Notes: a model not told the origin generated them from the sequence alone. 45,106 nt of DNA from Phycisphaerae bacterium (GCA_029260055.1 JAJDDX010000454.1:1-45106), one strand, 5' to 3'; positions 17,873 through 26,060 are shown, counted from the stretch's first letter. Numbers and translations: made by a program.

Positions 17873-19006
17873 ATGGGTAAAGCGATAATCCGAGCCGCGA
17901 CGATCCTGGGAGCCTTCGCGTGCGCAGCGTCCGCCATGCCGCCGCACTTCGACACATGGCGAACCTTCGGAAAGGCGGACGGCCTGCCGAGCGACAAGAT
18001 ACTCTGTGTCGCCGCTACGGACAGCGCCATCTGGGTCGGTACCGACAAAGGCCTGGCACGATACGCGGGCGGGAAATGGCGGACCTTCACGCCGAAAGAC
18101 GGGCTCGCACACCTCGCCGTCATGGCGATCTACGAAGATCCCGATACCGGAGACCTTTGGATCGCCACCATGGGCGGACTGAGCCGCTACTCCGCCGGGC
18201 GCTTCGATACCTTCAACCAACTCAACAGCGGACTCGCCAACGACGTGGTCTACGGCCTCACCGTGCGCCACGGCGAGGTGTGGGCGGCCACCGCAGCCGG
18301 GGCGAGTCGCTACGAAATCGCCGACAAACGCTGGACGATCTACAACGAAACAAACACGCCGATGCACGAGATCTGGTGCTACTCAGCCGCCGCATGCGAT
18401 GACAAGATCTATCTGGCTGTCTGGGGCGGCGGGCTGCTCGAATACACCAGAGCGCGCGACCGCTGGCGTGACTACAACGACCCCGACGGCGAAATGGAAA
18501 TCGATCTATTCAGAAACGACGGCCTCGTTCACGACGTCGTCGCCAGCGTCGATTGCGATGACGCCCAGCGCGTCTGGATAGCCACCTACTTCGGACTGAG
18601 CAGCTACGATGGCCGCAAGTGGCATAACTTCATGGATCACGACAGCCCGCTCGTCAGCAACTTCGTCAACTATGTCCGCACGAGCGGGACGAATTGCTGG
18701 ATCGGCACCGACCGAGGCCTCAACGCTACCGATCGCAAGAACTGGTGGACGTTCCAACGCGACGACAAGACCGGACGCGGCCTCGTAACCTACACGCCCG
18801 ACTCCGGCGCCGCGGAGCGCGTCGAGACCCCGACCGCGCTGCCGCACAACTATGTCCTCGGCATCGCCTTCTCGGGCGACGACATCTGGGTCGCTACGGA
18901 GAAGGGTGTCGCCCGCGGTACGATCTCCGGCGCTACCGCCCGCCGAGCGCCAATCGGAGCCGATGAGCCCCGTTTGACCAAGAACACGGAGGCGAAAGGA
19001 CGATGA
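17873..19006 (+). CDS. Stand-alone two-component-regulator-propeller (Reg_prop) protein, exported
   Basis: 377 residues with an N-terminal signal peptide (to about ASAMP). Repeated units of the form IWVGTDKGLARYAGGKWRTF, DLWIATMGGLSRY and RVWIATYFGLSSYDGRKW are Reg_prop blades, the kind that form the sensor part of hybrid histidine kinases in Bacteroidetes. Here no transmembrane, kinase or response-regulator part follows, so it is a free propeller. GGAGGTGA (17861-17868) gives ideal spacing to ATG 17873; a GTG at 17870 is less likely. Its stop overlaps the next start (ATGA at 19003-19006). It may bind a ligand or a partner of the neighbouring haem proteins, which is inference. Confidence 0.85.
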   Translation: MGKAIIRAATILGAFACAASAMPPHFDTWRTFGKADGLPSDKILCVAATDSAIWVGTDKGLARYAGGKWRTFTPKDGLAHLAVMAIYEDPDTGDLWIATMGGLSRYSAGRFDTFNQLNSGLANDVVYGLTVRHGEVWAATAAGASRYEIADKRWTIYNETNTPMHEIWCYSAAACDDKIYLAVWGGGLLEYTRARDRWRDYNDPDGEMEIDLFRNDGLVHDVVASVDCDDAQRVWIATYFGLSSYDGRKWHNFMDHDSPLVSNFVNYVRTSGTNCWIGTDRGLNATDRKNWWTFQRDDKTGRGLVTYTPDSGAAERVETPTALPHNYVLGIAFSGDDIWVATEKGVARGTISGATARRAPIGADEPRLTKNTEAKGR

Positions 19007-21024
19007 ACCGCGCACATCTCATGTGGCTGGCATTGTATCTGCTTTTCGCGACGCCTCTGGCCGCCCAGACGCCGGCCCCAAAACCGGCCGAGGAGCACAA
19101 GCCGGTGCCGGTCTACGGCAAAACGCCTGACATGGTCATTCCCTATCGAAGCTTCGTCGATCCCTACACGCGGTTCTTCCAGGAGATCCTGCCGTTCCGC
19201 GGCGTCATCGACGACAAGCAGCACGTGGTCGCGGGCGAACCGATCCGCATCGGCTTCTTCGCGCCGCTCGGCGATGCACCGGACGGCGATCTCGGCCAGG
19301 AAATGCTCGACGCCGTCACGCTCGCCATCGAACAGGCCAATGCCGCCGGCGGCTATCAAGGCAGACCGTTTGAACTCGTGAAAAGGGCGGACAGCGGCCT
19401 CTGGGGCGCAAGTTCGAACGAAATGGTCGCGTTCAAGTACGAAGACGACGTAGTGGCCGTCATAGGTTCGATCGACGGCGGCAACACGCACATCGCTCTG
19501 CGCGTCGCCTTAAAGGTGCAGTTGGCGATGGTCAACACCGCCACAACAGACCCGACCTTGACCGAGACGAATATCCCGTGGCTCCTGCGCTGCATGGCGG
19601 ACGCTCGCCAGCAGGGCTACGCGCTGGCCCATCACATCTTCGTCGAATGTGGCATCGAGAAGGTCGCGATGCTCCGCGTGAACAACCGCTTCGGTCGCAT
19701 GGGAATCGGCGAGTTCCGCGACGCCGCAAGGCGTCTCAAACACCCCCTTCGCGTCGAAATGCGGTGGGAGCCCCGCCGGCACGACTTCGACCTCCAACTC
19801 GATCGAATCGCTCAAACGGAACCCGAGGCAATCGTCTTGTGGGGGGACGCGCGCGACTGTGCGGCGGTCGTTCGCGAGATACGGCGCAGGAACATGCCGG
19901 TGCGCATCTTCGGGTGCGACAGGCTGGTAAGTAGCACCTTCCTCGAGCTTGCCGGTGGGGCGGCCGAGGGTGTCGTCGCCGTCGCGACGCACGATCCCAC
20001 GCGCGCCGATCCCAAACTCACCGAGTTCGTGGAGGCCTACAAGGCCAGGTTCCAGCGCGAGCCGGAGACCTTCGCGGCGCATGCCTACGACGGTGCGAAC
20101 ATCCTGCTGACGGCCATCGCCAAGGTGGGACCGTCGCGGTTTGCCATCCGCGACGCGCTCTACGATTTCACAAATTTTGACGGCGTGACCGGGCCGATCG
20201 AGTTCGACACGACGCTCAACGACATAGGGCCCGTCTACATCGCCACCGTGCGTAACGGCGCCTTCGTCTACCGTCCGGCGGAATTCACGAAGGCCGCATT
20301 GAACTCAGACGCCCCAGCGCCATACCGAAGCCTCGCTCAGTCCGCGCCGACGGCTCGAACGCCGGTGCGCCAAAGCGACACGGTACGGGAGACTTATCGA
20401 GTGGGATGTTACCTCCCGCTGGATGCAGGCGGCGAGGCCGCCCTCCGCGGCATACGGATGGCCCTGGCCGAAGACGCAGCCCACCATCCCGACGCGATGC
20501 CGATCGAGTTGCTCGTGCGTGACTCGCGAGCAGGCAAGGCAACCGAAGGATGGGGCGAGAATACCGGAGCACTGACCGACTTGGTCCTGTCCGACGAAGT
20601 GCTTGCTGTGATCGGATCCACGGAGCGGCGGGGCACGCACCTGGCCGAGATGCTCGCAGCCAAGTTCCATTTTCCGGTGCTGTCGCTTTGCCCATCCGAC
20701 GCGACGATTACGCAAATCCCGCTGCCCTGGGTGTTCCAGGTGGCGTCGGATTCGATCGGGATCGACCCCGGTTTTGCTCGCCGCTTCAGCGAGAAGTATT
20801 CGATCGGCCCCGACCGCCATGCTGCGTGGGGCTACGATGCCGGGGCGGTTGTCGCTACCAACATCCGACGAGGCGCTCGTGATCGCGTCTCCCTTCGAAA
20901 CGCGCTCGCCTCTGGCAGCGAGGAGACACCTTTCTGTCGGTTTGACGCACTGGGAAACCGCAAAACCGAACGCACTGCCACCTCGAGTACGTCACCCATC
21001 GAATCGGGGCTCGCCGGCCCGTAA
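19003..21024 (+). CDS. Tandem periplasmic-binding protein (two Peripla_BP_6-like modules)
   Basis: 673 residues with a signal peptide (MNRAHLMWLALYLLFATPLA). Module 1 (about 72-430) is a branched-chain-amino-acid-type binding protein: IRIGFFAPLG, AIEQANAAGGYQG, VVAVIGSIDGGNTH, and EAYKARFQREPETFAAHAYDGANIL split over the second lobe. Module 2 (about 455-650) repeats the same plan (VGCYLPLDAGGEAALRGIRMAL, AVIGSTERRGTHLAEML, PDRHAAWGYDAGAVV). Such proteins normally deliver ligands to an ABC importer, but no permease or ATPase is near. It is the last gene of the five-gene set and is coupled to the propeller gene. It may instead act as a ligand sensor or a substrate carrier for the haem proteins. 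The C-terminus after 650 is low complexity. Confidence 0.85.
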   Translation: MNRAHLMWLALYLLFATPLAAQTPAPKPAEEHKPVPVYGKTPDMVIPYRSFVDPYTRFFQEILPFRGVIDDKQHVVAGEPIRIGFFAPLGDAPDGDLGQEMLDAVTLAIEQANAAGGYQGRPFELVKRADSGLWGASSNEMVAFKYEDDVVAVIGSIDGGNTHIALRVALKVQLAMVNTATTDPTLTETNIPWLLRCMADARQQGYALAHHIFVECGIEKVAMLRVNNRFGRMGIGEFRDAARRLKHPLRVEMRWEPRRHDFDLQLDRIAQTEPEAIVLWGDARDCAAVVREIRRRNMPVRIFGCDRLVSSTFLELAGGAAEGVVAVATHDPTRADPKLTEFVEAYKARFQREPETFAAHAYDGANILLTAIAKVGPSRFAIRDALYDFTNFDGVTGPIEFDTTLNDIGPVYIATVRNGAFVYRPAEFTKAALNSDAPAPYRSLAQSAPTARTPVRQSDTVRETYRVGCYLPLDAGGEAALRGIRMALAEDAAHHPDAMPIELLVRDSRAGKATEGWGENTGALTDLVLSDEVLAVIGSTERRGTHLAEMLAAKFHFPVLSLCPSDATITQIPLPWVFQVASDSIGIDPGFARRFSEKYSIGPDRHAAWGYDAGAVVATNIRRGARDRVSLRNALASGSEETPFCRFDALGNRKTERTATSSTSPIESGLAGP

Positions 21025-21336
21025 GTCGTGCTTTAATGCGGCCGCGGGGGCGCTGCGAAAACTTCTTTCGGGTTGACTTCAAACTCTCGGATCTTTAGTC
21101 TATATACTTAAGTAACCAAACTCCGGTTGGTTCCTTCGTAGGCGTCGGGGGTAGCTATCTGGGCGCTTGCGGTATGTGTGCGACGGGAACGAAGCTGCAT
21201 ATCACCATTGATCGCCCGTCGGCGTGCGTCTGAAGGGTCGAGTGAGTTGGCTCTCGCGCTCTGCGGCCCGAGGCACGCGCATAGGCGGTTCGGTCGGGTG
21301 TTCGCCGATGGCGGCCGTGCCTGAGGGAGACCGGGC
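21025..21336. other. Intergenic leader region before DAHP synthase
   Basis: A 312-base gap with a sharply AT-rich stretch (21062-21120) in a GC-rich neighbourhood. It holds a candidate promoter and a small hairpin, AACCAA/TTGGTT at 21113-21131. The remaining 200 bases before the gene are unexplained; I do not see a leader peptide rich in Phe, Tyr or Trp codons. Confidence 0.5.
21073..21108 (+). promoter_or_regulatory. Candidate promoter of aroF
   Basis: TTGACT (21073-21078) is followed after 17 bases by TAGTCT (21096-21101), and TATACT lies at 21103-21108. The -35 box is good; which -10 is used is open. Confidence 0.4.
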
Positions 21337-22353
21337 ATGATCATAGTCATGAACGCTGACAGCACGCAAGTGGATGTCGACCGCGTCTTACACCGTGTCG
21401 AGCAGCAAGGACTGATCGGCCTGCCCATCGACCACGAGGCTAGAAGAGTGGTCGAGGTCCAGGGCGTCAACGGCAAGTTTGACCGCGTCGGGCTCGAGGC
21501 CGACCCCATGGTCGATCAAGTCGTGGACAGCGCGGGTCCGATGCTCGCCGCAGACCGTAAGCCGGGCGATGCGACGTTCGAGGTCCCGCTCGGCGAGCAT
21601 GCCACCATTGGAGCGCAAAAGCTCGCGATCATCGCCGGGCCTTGCTGCGTTGAAAGCAAGACACAACTTCTCGAAATCGCAGCCGCCGCCAAAGAGGCCG
21701 GGGCGGTGGCGCTTCGCGGCGGGGCGTTCAAACCGCGTACCTCGCCCTATTCCTTCCAGGGTCACGGCGAGCAGGGGCTCGAATGGCTCGCGCTGGCACG
21801 TGAGAAGACCGGGCTCGCCATCGTCACCGAAGTCATGCGATGCGAACATGTCGATCTCGTGGCACGCTACGCCGACGTGCTGCAGATCGGTTCGCGCAAC
21901 ATGCACCACACGCACTTGCTGGCTGCCGCCGGCGCGCAGTCGAAGCCGGTCCTGTTGAAACGTGGTTGGAGCGCGACCCTGGACGAGTTCCTCCAGGCGG
22001 CTGAGTACGTCATGCTGGAGGGCAATCGGAACGTCATACTGTGCGAGCGTGGAATCCGCACGCACGAAACGTACGTCCGCAACACACTGGCCCTGTCCGT
22101 GGTACCGCACGTCAAGCAGGTCTCTCGTCTTCCGATCATCGTGGACCCGTCCCACGGCACGGGGCGGGCGGATCTGGTTTCGCCAATGAGCAACGCGGCC
22201 ATCGCCTGCGGGGCCGACGGGCTGTTGGTGGAGATCCAGCGATCCGACACGCGAGCCTGGACGGACGCGGCACAATCGCTCGATCCGGCCGAATTCAACA
22301 CGCTTATCGCGGCCCTGAGGCCTTTCGCCGCCGCCGCGAAACGCACCGTCTAA
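21337..22353 (+). CDS. aroF: 3-deoxy-7-phosphoheptulonate synthase (DAHP synthase, type I-beta)
   Basis: First enzyme of the shikimate pathway; condenses phosphoenolpyruvate and erythrose 4-phosphate in the cytoplasm. 338 residues: an N-terminal ferredoxin-like (FL) domain of about 70 residues, which in related enzymes gives feedback control, then the barrel. Conserved blocks are IAGPCCVES (about 103-111; the Cys is a metal ligand), RGGAFKPRTSPYSFQG, LQIGSRNM, LLKRG and VDPSHGTGR, all of the AroF/KDO8P synthase type. GGAG eight bases before the ATG supports this start. It is followed by a long repeat-filled gap and does not form an operon with trpD, which lies on the other strand. Confidence 0.93.
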   Translation: MIIVMNADSTQVDVDRVLHRVEQQGLIGLPIDHEARRVVEVQGVNGKFDRVGLEADPMVDQVVDSAGPMLAADRKPGDATFEVPLGEHATIGAQKLAIIAGPCCVESKTQLLEIAAAAKEAGAVALRGGAFKPRTSPYSFQGHGEQGLEWLALAREKTGLAIVTEVMRCEHVDLVARYADVLQIGSRNMHHTHLLAAAGAQSKPVLLKRGWSATLDEFLQAAEYVMLEGNRNVILCERGIRTHETYVRNTLALSVVPHVKQVSRLPIIVDPSHGTGRADLVSPMSNAAIACGADGLLVEIQRSDTRAWTDAAQSLDPAEFNTLIAALRPFAAAAKRTV

Positions 22354-22395
22354 TCCGCTCCGTAAGAGTACCCGGTCAGACGTCAGGTGATGGGT

Positions 22396-22423
22396 GGCAT
22401 GGGCAAACTTGTTTGCCCGTGTC
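22396..22423. repeat. Hairpin after aroF
   Basis: GGGCAAAC (22401-22408), a TT loop and GTTTGCCC (22411-22418) form a perfect 8-bp stem, extended by a few further pairs on both sides. The preceding bases (GGGTGGCAT) resemble the GGGTGCCAC outer arm of the dispersed family. There is no T-run, so it is not a clear intrinsic terminator. Confidence 0.65.
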
Positions 22424-22487
22424 CGGCAATTCCGGCGCGTTGAGAATCCACAGAGTGCCGTCGCGCCGGCTACCGCTACCAAGCTTG

Positions 22488-22617
22488 GCCCTGAAGGGGC
22501 CTGATAGCGAAAGCCCAGGGCAACGCCCTGGGTACGTCCCGACGCATCGCGACCCGAGCCCTGAAAGGGCGCGATAGGGCTCTTCCTTATGACGCCCTTT
22601 CAGGCGACGCCGTGAAC
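22488..22617. repeat. Composite REP unit, left half
   Basis: Order of blocks: CCCTGAAGGGGC, then a CCCAGGGC-AAC-GCCCTGGG hairpin (22514-22532), then an 11-bp inverted repeat CTGAAAGGGCG (22561-22571) / CGCCCTTTCAG (22593-22603), then GCCGTGAAC. Its reverse complement recurs at 22817-22912. Confidence 0.8.
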
Positions 22618-22650
22618 GGAAGAACACATGTGGGTACATCGGTCTGGGTG

Positions 22651-22680
22651 CCACGGACAAGCGTACTCGCTTGTCCGTGG
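22651..22680. repeat. Hairpin of the GGGTGCC family (GGACAAGC core)
   Basis: CCACGGACAAGCG (22651-22663), a four-base loop and CGCTTGTCCGTGG (22668-22680) form a perfect 13-bp stem. GGGTG precedes it, giving the family's left flank GGGTGCCACGG. Confidence 0.85.
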
Positions 22681-22702
22681 CCGTTCGAACCGTGGCCTGA
22701 AG

Positions 22703-22733
22703 CACGGACAAGCTCCGCTTGTCCGTGGCACCC
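22703..22733. repeat. Hairpin of the GGGTGCC family (GGACAAGC core), second copy
   Basis: CACGGACAAGC (22703-22713), loop TCC and GCTTGTCCGTG (22717-22727), followed by GCACCC, the family's right flank. The core matches the hairpin 50 bases upstream and the one at 26577-26602. Confidence 0.85.
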
Positions 22734-22816
22734 GCCAAGCCGAAAACGTCGCTCAGCCGGTCTTTCGGGCAACGGCTCCCCGTCTTCGCGCGGCTCAACG
22801 GCCATTCTCGGCTTCA

Positions 22817-22912
22817 GTTCACGGCGTTGCCTTTCAGGGCTCGTCGACGCCGGTTTGCGTTCTATCCCCAGGGCGTTGCCCTGGGCTTGGCCTATTGCGC
22901 CCCTTCGGGGCT
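22817..22912. repeat. Composite REP unit, right half (inverted)
   Basis: Reads as an imperfect reverse complement of 22488-22617: GTTCACGGC, CTTTCAGGGCTC, the CCCAGGGC-GTT-GCCCTGGG hairpin (22867-22885) and GCCCC-TTC-GGGGC (22899-22911). The two halves face each other across the two GGACAAGC hairpins. Confidence 0.75.
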
Positions 22913-23048
22913 GAATCAAGCGCGACAGTCCACGACCCCATTCCGTCTTGCGGGTAGCCTCGTCGGCCCGTGACGACAGAGCGGCAGGTCTGTCCTGAAT
23001 TCCCCGACAGCCTCAAGCGACAGCTTGCCCGTCGTGGCATCAATCCGG

Positions 23049-23077
23049 CACTGGCGGTCAAGCCGCCAGTGGCACCC
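23049..23077. repeat. Hairpin of the GGGTGCC family (ACTGGCGG core)
   Basis: CACTGGCGG (23049-23057), a 5-base loop and CCGCCAGTG (23063-23071), followed by GCACCC as right flank. It lies just downstream of the zinc-ribbon gene's stop on the opposite strand. Confidence 0.75.
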
Positions 23078-23109
23078 GGCGCGCCTCGATCTCCGTGTGC
23101 CGCGTTGGA

Positions 23110-23379
23110 TCACCCCAGCGGCTGCTTCAGGAGCTTTCGCCGGCAGTTATCACACACATCGAATCGGAAACTGCGGTAGGTTTGATCCTCGATCTCGTCA
23201 GGGTCGGCGCTGCGGAGCTGTTCCAGGACGGCATCGAGCGCCGCACTGGTATCGCCTTCGTCAGCCGTGTCCAGGTCGACGTGCCCGGCAGCCGCGTAGA
23301 TCTCCAACTTCACGATGAACCGATTGTGGTCGTTCGCCGTGAGACGCTCGCCGCATTTGTCACACTCGTATCGAATCAT
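23110..23379 (-). CDS. Small zinc-ribbon-like protein, coupled to trpD
   Basis: 89 residues starting MIRYECDKCGERL. Two CxxC pairs, C6/C9 near the start and CDNC about 11 residues from the end, suggest one bound zinc with a roughly 65-residue insertion between the knuckles. The middle is acidic and alanine-rich. The ATG overlaps the trpD stop as ATGA (23376-23379), so it is translated after trpD from the same mRNA. I do not recognise a named family and no function should be assigned. Binding to RNA, DNA or protein is possible. Confidence 0.75.
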   Translation of the reverse strand: MIRYECDKCGERLTANDHNRFIVKLEIYAAAGHVDLDTADEGDTSAALDAVLEQLRSADPDEIEDQTYRSFRFDVCDNCRRKLLKQPLG

Positions 23380-24434
23380 GACGTTTGCCCCTCGCCCTTC
23401 TCCGTCGTCGCGATCGATTGCCACAATCGTAGCGTGCCCTCAGCCGCTCCGGAATCGACAGCATGCGAAGCCCGAGCGACGCCATCGCGAAGGTCCGTAG
23501 CCACACCCGCGACAGCCAGCGCAGCCGCCGCATTCAGAAGCGCGTGGTCGCGGCGCGGCCCCGGATCGCCTCGCAGGATAGCCTTGACGGCGTCGGCGCT
23601 TTCCGCGGGCGTTCGGACGAGCAGGTCATCGAGTCGACCTTGCGGTAACCCCGCGTCTTCAGGGTTCACATTAAACCGCTTCAGCCCACCGCCGCGTACC
23701 TCAACGATCGTCGTATCTGCCGTAACGGTCAGATCACACAGGCCGTCTCCACCGTGAACGACCCAGGCGTGGGTCGTCCCGAGGTCGAGAAGTGCCTGCG
23801 CCATCAGATCGAGCAGGCGAGGATGCGGTACACCAAGCACCTGGCGCCGGGCGCCGGCAGGGTTGGTCAGTGGCCCTAGCAGGTTGAAGATCGTACGAAC
23901 CGGAATGGCCTGACGGACCGGCGCCGCGTGCCGCATCGCCGGGTGCAGCGCCCGCGCGTTCAAGAAACCGATCCGCGCCTTGGCCAGACAGGCCTCCACG
24001 ATGGGCGGGGGGGCCTCTACGTCGATCCCGAGAGATGTCAGCACTTCCGTGCTGCCGCTGACCCGTGTGGTCGAGCGGTTACCGTGCTTAGCGACCGTGG
24101 CGCCGGCGCTCGCGGCGATGATCGCGGCCGTCGTCGATACGTTGAACGTGCTGATCCCGTCGCCGCCCGTGCCGCAGGTATCCACGCAATCCGCGTCGCA
24201 CCGGATACCCACCGCACTGGCTCGCATAGCCTCAGCCGCACCGACCACCTCATCAACCGCCTCGCCCTTGACGATCAACGCCCCGAGCAGGGCACCGATG
24301 GCACTTTCCGGCAATTCACCGGCCATGATTCGGCCGAAGATCCACCGCGACTGCTCGCGCGATAGATCACGTCCGTGCGCAAGCTCCTCGAAGATGTGCT
24401 TCGTGTCGGTGTCCACCTGAATGAGTCCTCGCAT
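23376..24434 (-). CDS. trpD: Anthranilate phosphoribosyltransferase
   Basis: Second step of tryptophan synthesis: transfers phosphoribosyl from PRPP to anthranilate. About 352 residues from ATG 24434 (start MRGLIQVDT); an ATG at 24449 and a GTG at 24416 with GAGGA upstream are alternatives. The N-terminal helical domain (EELAHGRDLSREQ) and the PRPP-binding block CGTGGDGISTFNVST are typical. KHGNRSTT, RIGFLNARALHPAM and FNLLGPLTNPA are further conserved segments that contact anthranilate and PRPP. Other trp genes are not in the window. It is divergent from mnmE, and ends overlapping the small zinc-ribbon gene. Confidence 0.93.
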   Translation of the reverse strand: MRGLIQVDTDTKHIFEELAHGRDLSREQSRWIFGRIMAGELPESAIGALLGALIVKGEAVDEVVGAAEAMRASAVGIRCDADCVDTCGTGGDGISTFNVSTTAAIIAASAGATVAKHGNRSTTRVSGSTEVLTSLGIDVEAPPPIVEACLAKARIGFLNARALHPAMRHAAPVRQAIPVRTIFNLLGPLTNPAGARRQVLGVPHPRLLDLMAQALLDLGTTHAWVVHGGDGLCDLTVTADTTIVEVRGGGLKRFNVNPEDAGLPQGRLDDLLVRTPAESADAVKAILRGDPGPRRDHALLNAAAALAVAGVATDLRDGVARASHAVDSGAAEGTLRLWQSIATTEKGEGQTS

Positions 24435-24493
24435 CCCGCCTGTCGTCATATGGACAATACGGGCTTCGGCCCGTTGAGGCCAGTCTCCGGCGT

Positions 24494-24519
24494 GGATAAC
24501 ATCCAGCGGATAACATCCA
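24494..24519. repeat. Tandem operator-like repeat in the trpD/mnmE divergent region
   Basis: GGATAACATCCA occurs twice (24494-24505 and 24508-24519) with a 14-base period. Each copy holds a small dyad, GGAT-AAC-ATCC. The position between two divergent start sites suits a regulator-binding site, but a chance local duplication is possible. Confidence 0.45.
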
Positions 24520-24608
24520 AGGGTCCGATAGACCCGCGGCCCATCGCCACCGTCGCGGGAAGAATCGCCGGACTCGGCCTCACGACAGACAGGGACAGCC
24601 TCAAACTC

Positions 24609-26015
24609 ATGCTCGATCGCCTGGACGATACGATAGTTGCGGTCTCCTCGGCACCGGGGCACGGTGCGATAGGCATCGTACGCCTGTCCGGCCCACGCGC
24701 CGTCGACATCGCGGACCGGATGACGACGGCAGACGACTTGGTACCGCTTTCGGCGCGACTCGGCTCGACCCGTACTCGCGGCGAAGTGGAGATTGAACCT
24801 AATCTGGGGCTGCCCGCCGATCTCTACCTGTTCCGCGCGCCGCACAGCTACACCCGCCAGGACATGGTCGAGATGCACACCGTCGGCGCGCCTGCGGCCT
24901 TGGAATTGGTCCGCAAGCGGGCGATTTCGCTTGGCGCCGTGGCGGCAGAGCCCGGCGAGTTCACGGCCCGAGCCTTCGTGAGCGGAGCGAAGGACCTCGC
25001 ATCCGCAGAGGCTGTCGCGGGCCTGATCCGTGCGAAGACTGACACGCAACTCCGCGCCTCGCGCCGGATGATGGACGGATCGCTCAATCGCGACGTGCGG
25101 ACCGTACGCGATGCGCTCGCGGAGCTACTCGCCCTCGTCGAGGCTGACATCGACTTCGCCGAAGAGCCCATCGACTTCATCACACCGCCCGAGTTGGGCA
25201 AGCGACTCGAGGAGATCAGCGAGAGTCTGCAACCGCTGCTCGCCGAACCGGCCACGATCGAACGACTCGACGTGCTGCCGCGCATCTTGCTTTTCGGACC
25301 GCCAAACGCCGGCAAGAGCACCCTGATGAACCGGCTGTCGGGCACGAGCCGAGCGATCTGTGCAGCCGCCGCCGGCACGACGCGTGACGTACTCTCCGCT
25401 CCGATTGAGCTTGAGAATGGCGAAGCGATCCTGCTCGACACAGCGGGCGTCGACAGGTCGGAAGATCAGATCATCGCCCAAGCCCGCGAGCTGACCCTCT
25501 CGCAGGCTGAGCGCGTCGACCTGCTCTGCGTCGTGCTCGACATCACGGCCGCCGACAACGAGCATCTGCTGTCCGTCATTCGGTCACTCGATGTGTCGAA
25601 GATCGTCGTCGCCGCCAACAAGTCTGATCTGCTGACGCCGGAGGCGGTGGGGCCGGCCGCGGCCGTCATCGAGCCTTGGGAACTGGGCCCCGTCTGCGCC
25701 ATCAGCGCCATAACGGGGGAGGGCATCGCCGAGCTAAGTGAGCACTTACGGCAGGCTCTGGGCAGCGGCGATGGCACGACGGCAGCAGAAGGCGTGATCT
25801 TGTCCGAGCGTCAACACGCGGCAATCCGACTGGCTTCGGAAGCCCTCGCTCGATCCGCCGATCTGGCACGCGGCGCCTCCGAAACGATCGACTGTGCCGA
25901 CGTGCTAGCTTTCGAACTGCGCGAGGCGCTCGACGCCCTGGGTGCCGTCACCGGCGACGTAACCACCGAGGACCTACTCGGCCAGGTCTTCGCAAACTTC
26001 TGCATTGGCAAGTAG
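24609..26015 (+). CDS. mnmE: tRNA modification GTPase MnmE
   Basis: Acts with MnmG to put the cmnm5/nm5 group on wobble uridine U34 of tRNAs. 468 residues from ATG 24609, chosen because LDDTIVAVSSAPGHGAIGIVRLSG is the normal beginning of the family. An N-terminal THF-binding domain (1-120) is followed by helical parts that surround the G domain. G motifs: GPPNAGKST (230-238), GTTRD (256-260), DTAG (277-280) and NKSD (337-340). The protein ends in the invariant CIGK with the essential Cys465. The mnmG partner is not in the window. Confidence 0.95.
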   Translation: MLDRLDDTIVAVSSAPGHGAIGIVRLSGPRAVDIADRMTTADDLVPLSARLGSTRTRGEVEIEPNLGLPADLYLFRAPHSYTRQDMVEMHTVGAPAALELVRKRAISLGAVAAEPGEFTARAFVSGAKDLASAEAVAGLIRAKTDTQLRASRRMMDGSLNRDVRTVRDALAELLALVEADIDFAEEPIDFITPPELGKRLEEISESLQPLLAEPATIERLDVLPRILLFGPPNAGKSTLMNRLSGTSRAICAAAAGTTRDVLSAPIELENGEAILLDTAGVDRSEDQIIAQARELTLSQAERVDLLCVVLDITAADNEHLLSVIRSLDVSKIVVAANKSDLLTPEAVGPAAAVIEPWELGPVCAISAITGEGIAELSEHLRQALGSGDGTTAAEGVILSERQHAAIRLASEALARSADLARGASETIDCADVLAFELREALDALGAVTGDVTTEDLLGQVFANFCIGK

Positions 26016-26060
26016 CTGAAGCCTAACCGGACGGTGGCTCCGATCGTGTCCGGCGCGGCG

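Larger units (their letters stand above)
22354..23109. other. Repeat-dense intergenic island, no gene
   Basis: 756 bases between aroF and the zinc-ribbon gene. Every open frame here is broken by, or made of, inverted repeats. It contains at least six hairpins from two families, listed separately. No coding signal with a ribosome site was found. Confidence 0.7.

Noticed and set aside
22354-23109. CRISPR array in the repeat-rich island
   Set aside because: Repeats are inverted hairpins of different sequence with irregular spacing; there is no constant direct repeat with unique spacers and no cas gene.
24491-24513. DnaA-box-like sequence near mnmE, suggesting a replication origin
   Set aside because: Only one near-match (minus strand TTATCCACG) is present, with no cluster, no dnaA/dnaN/gidA genes and no AT-rich unwinding region.
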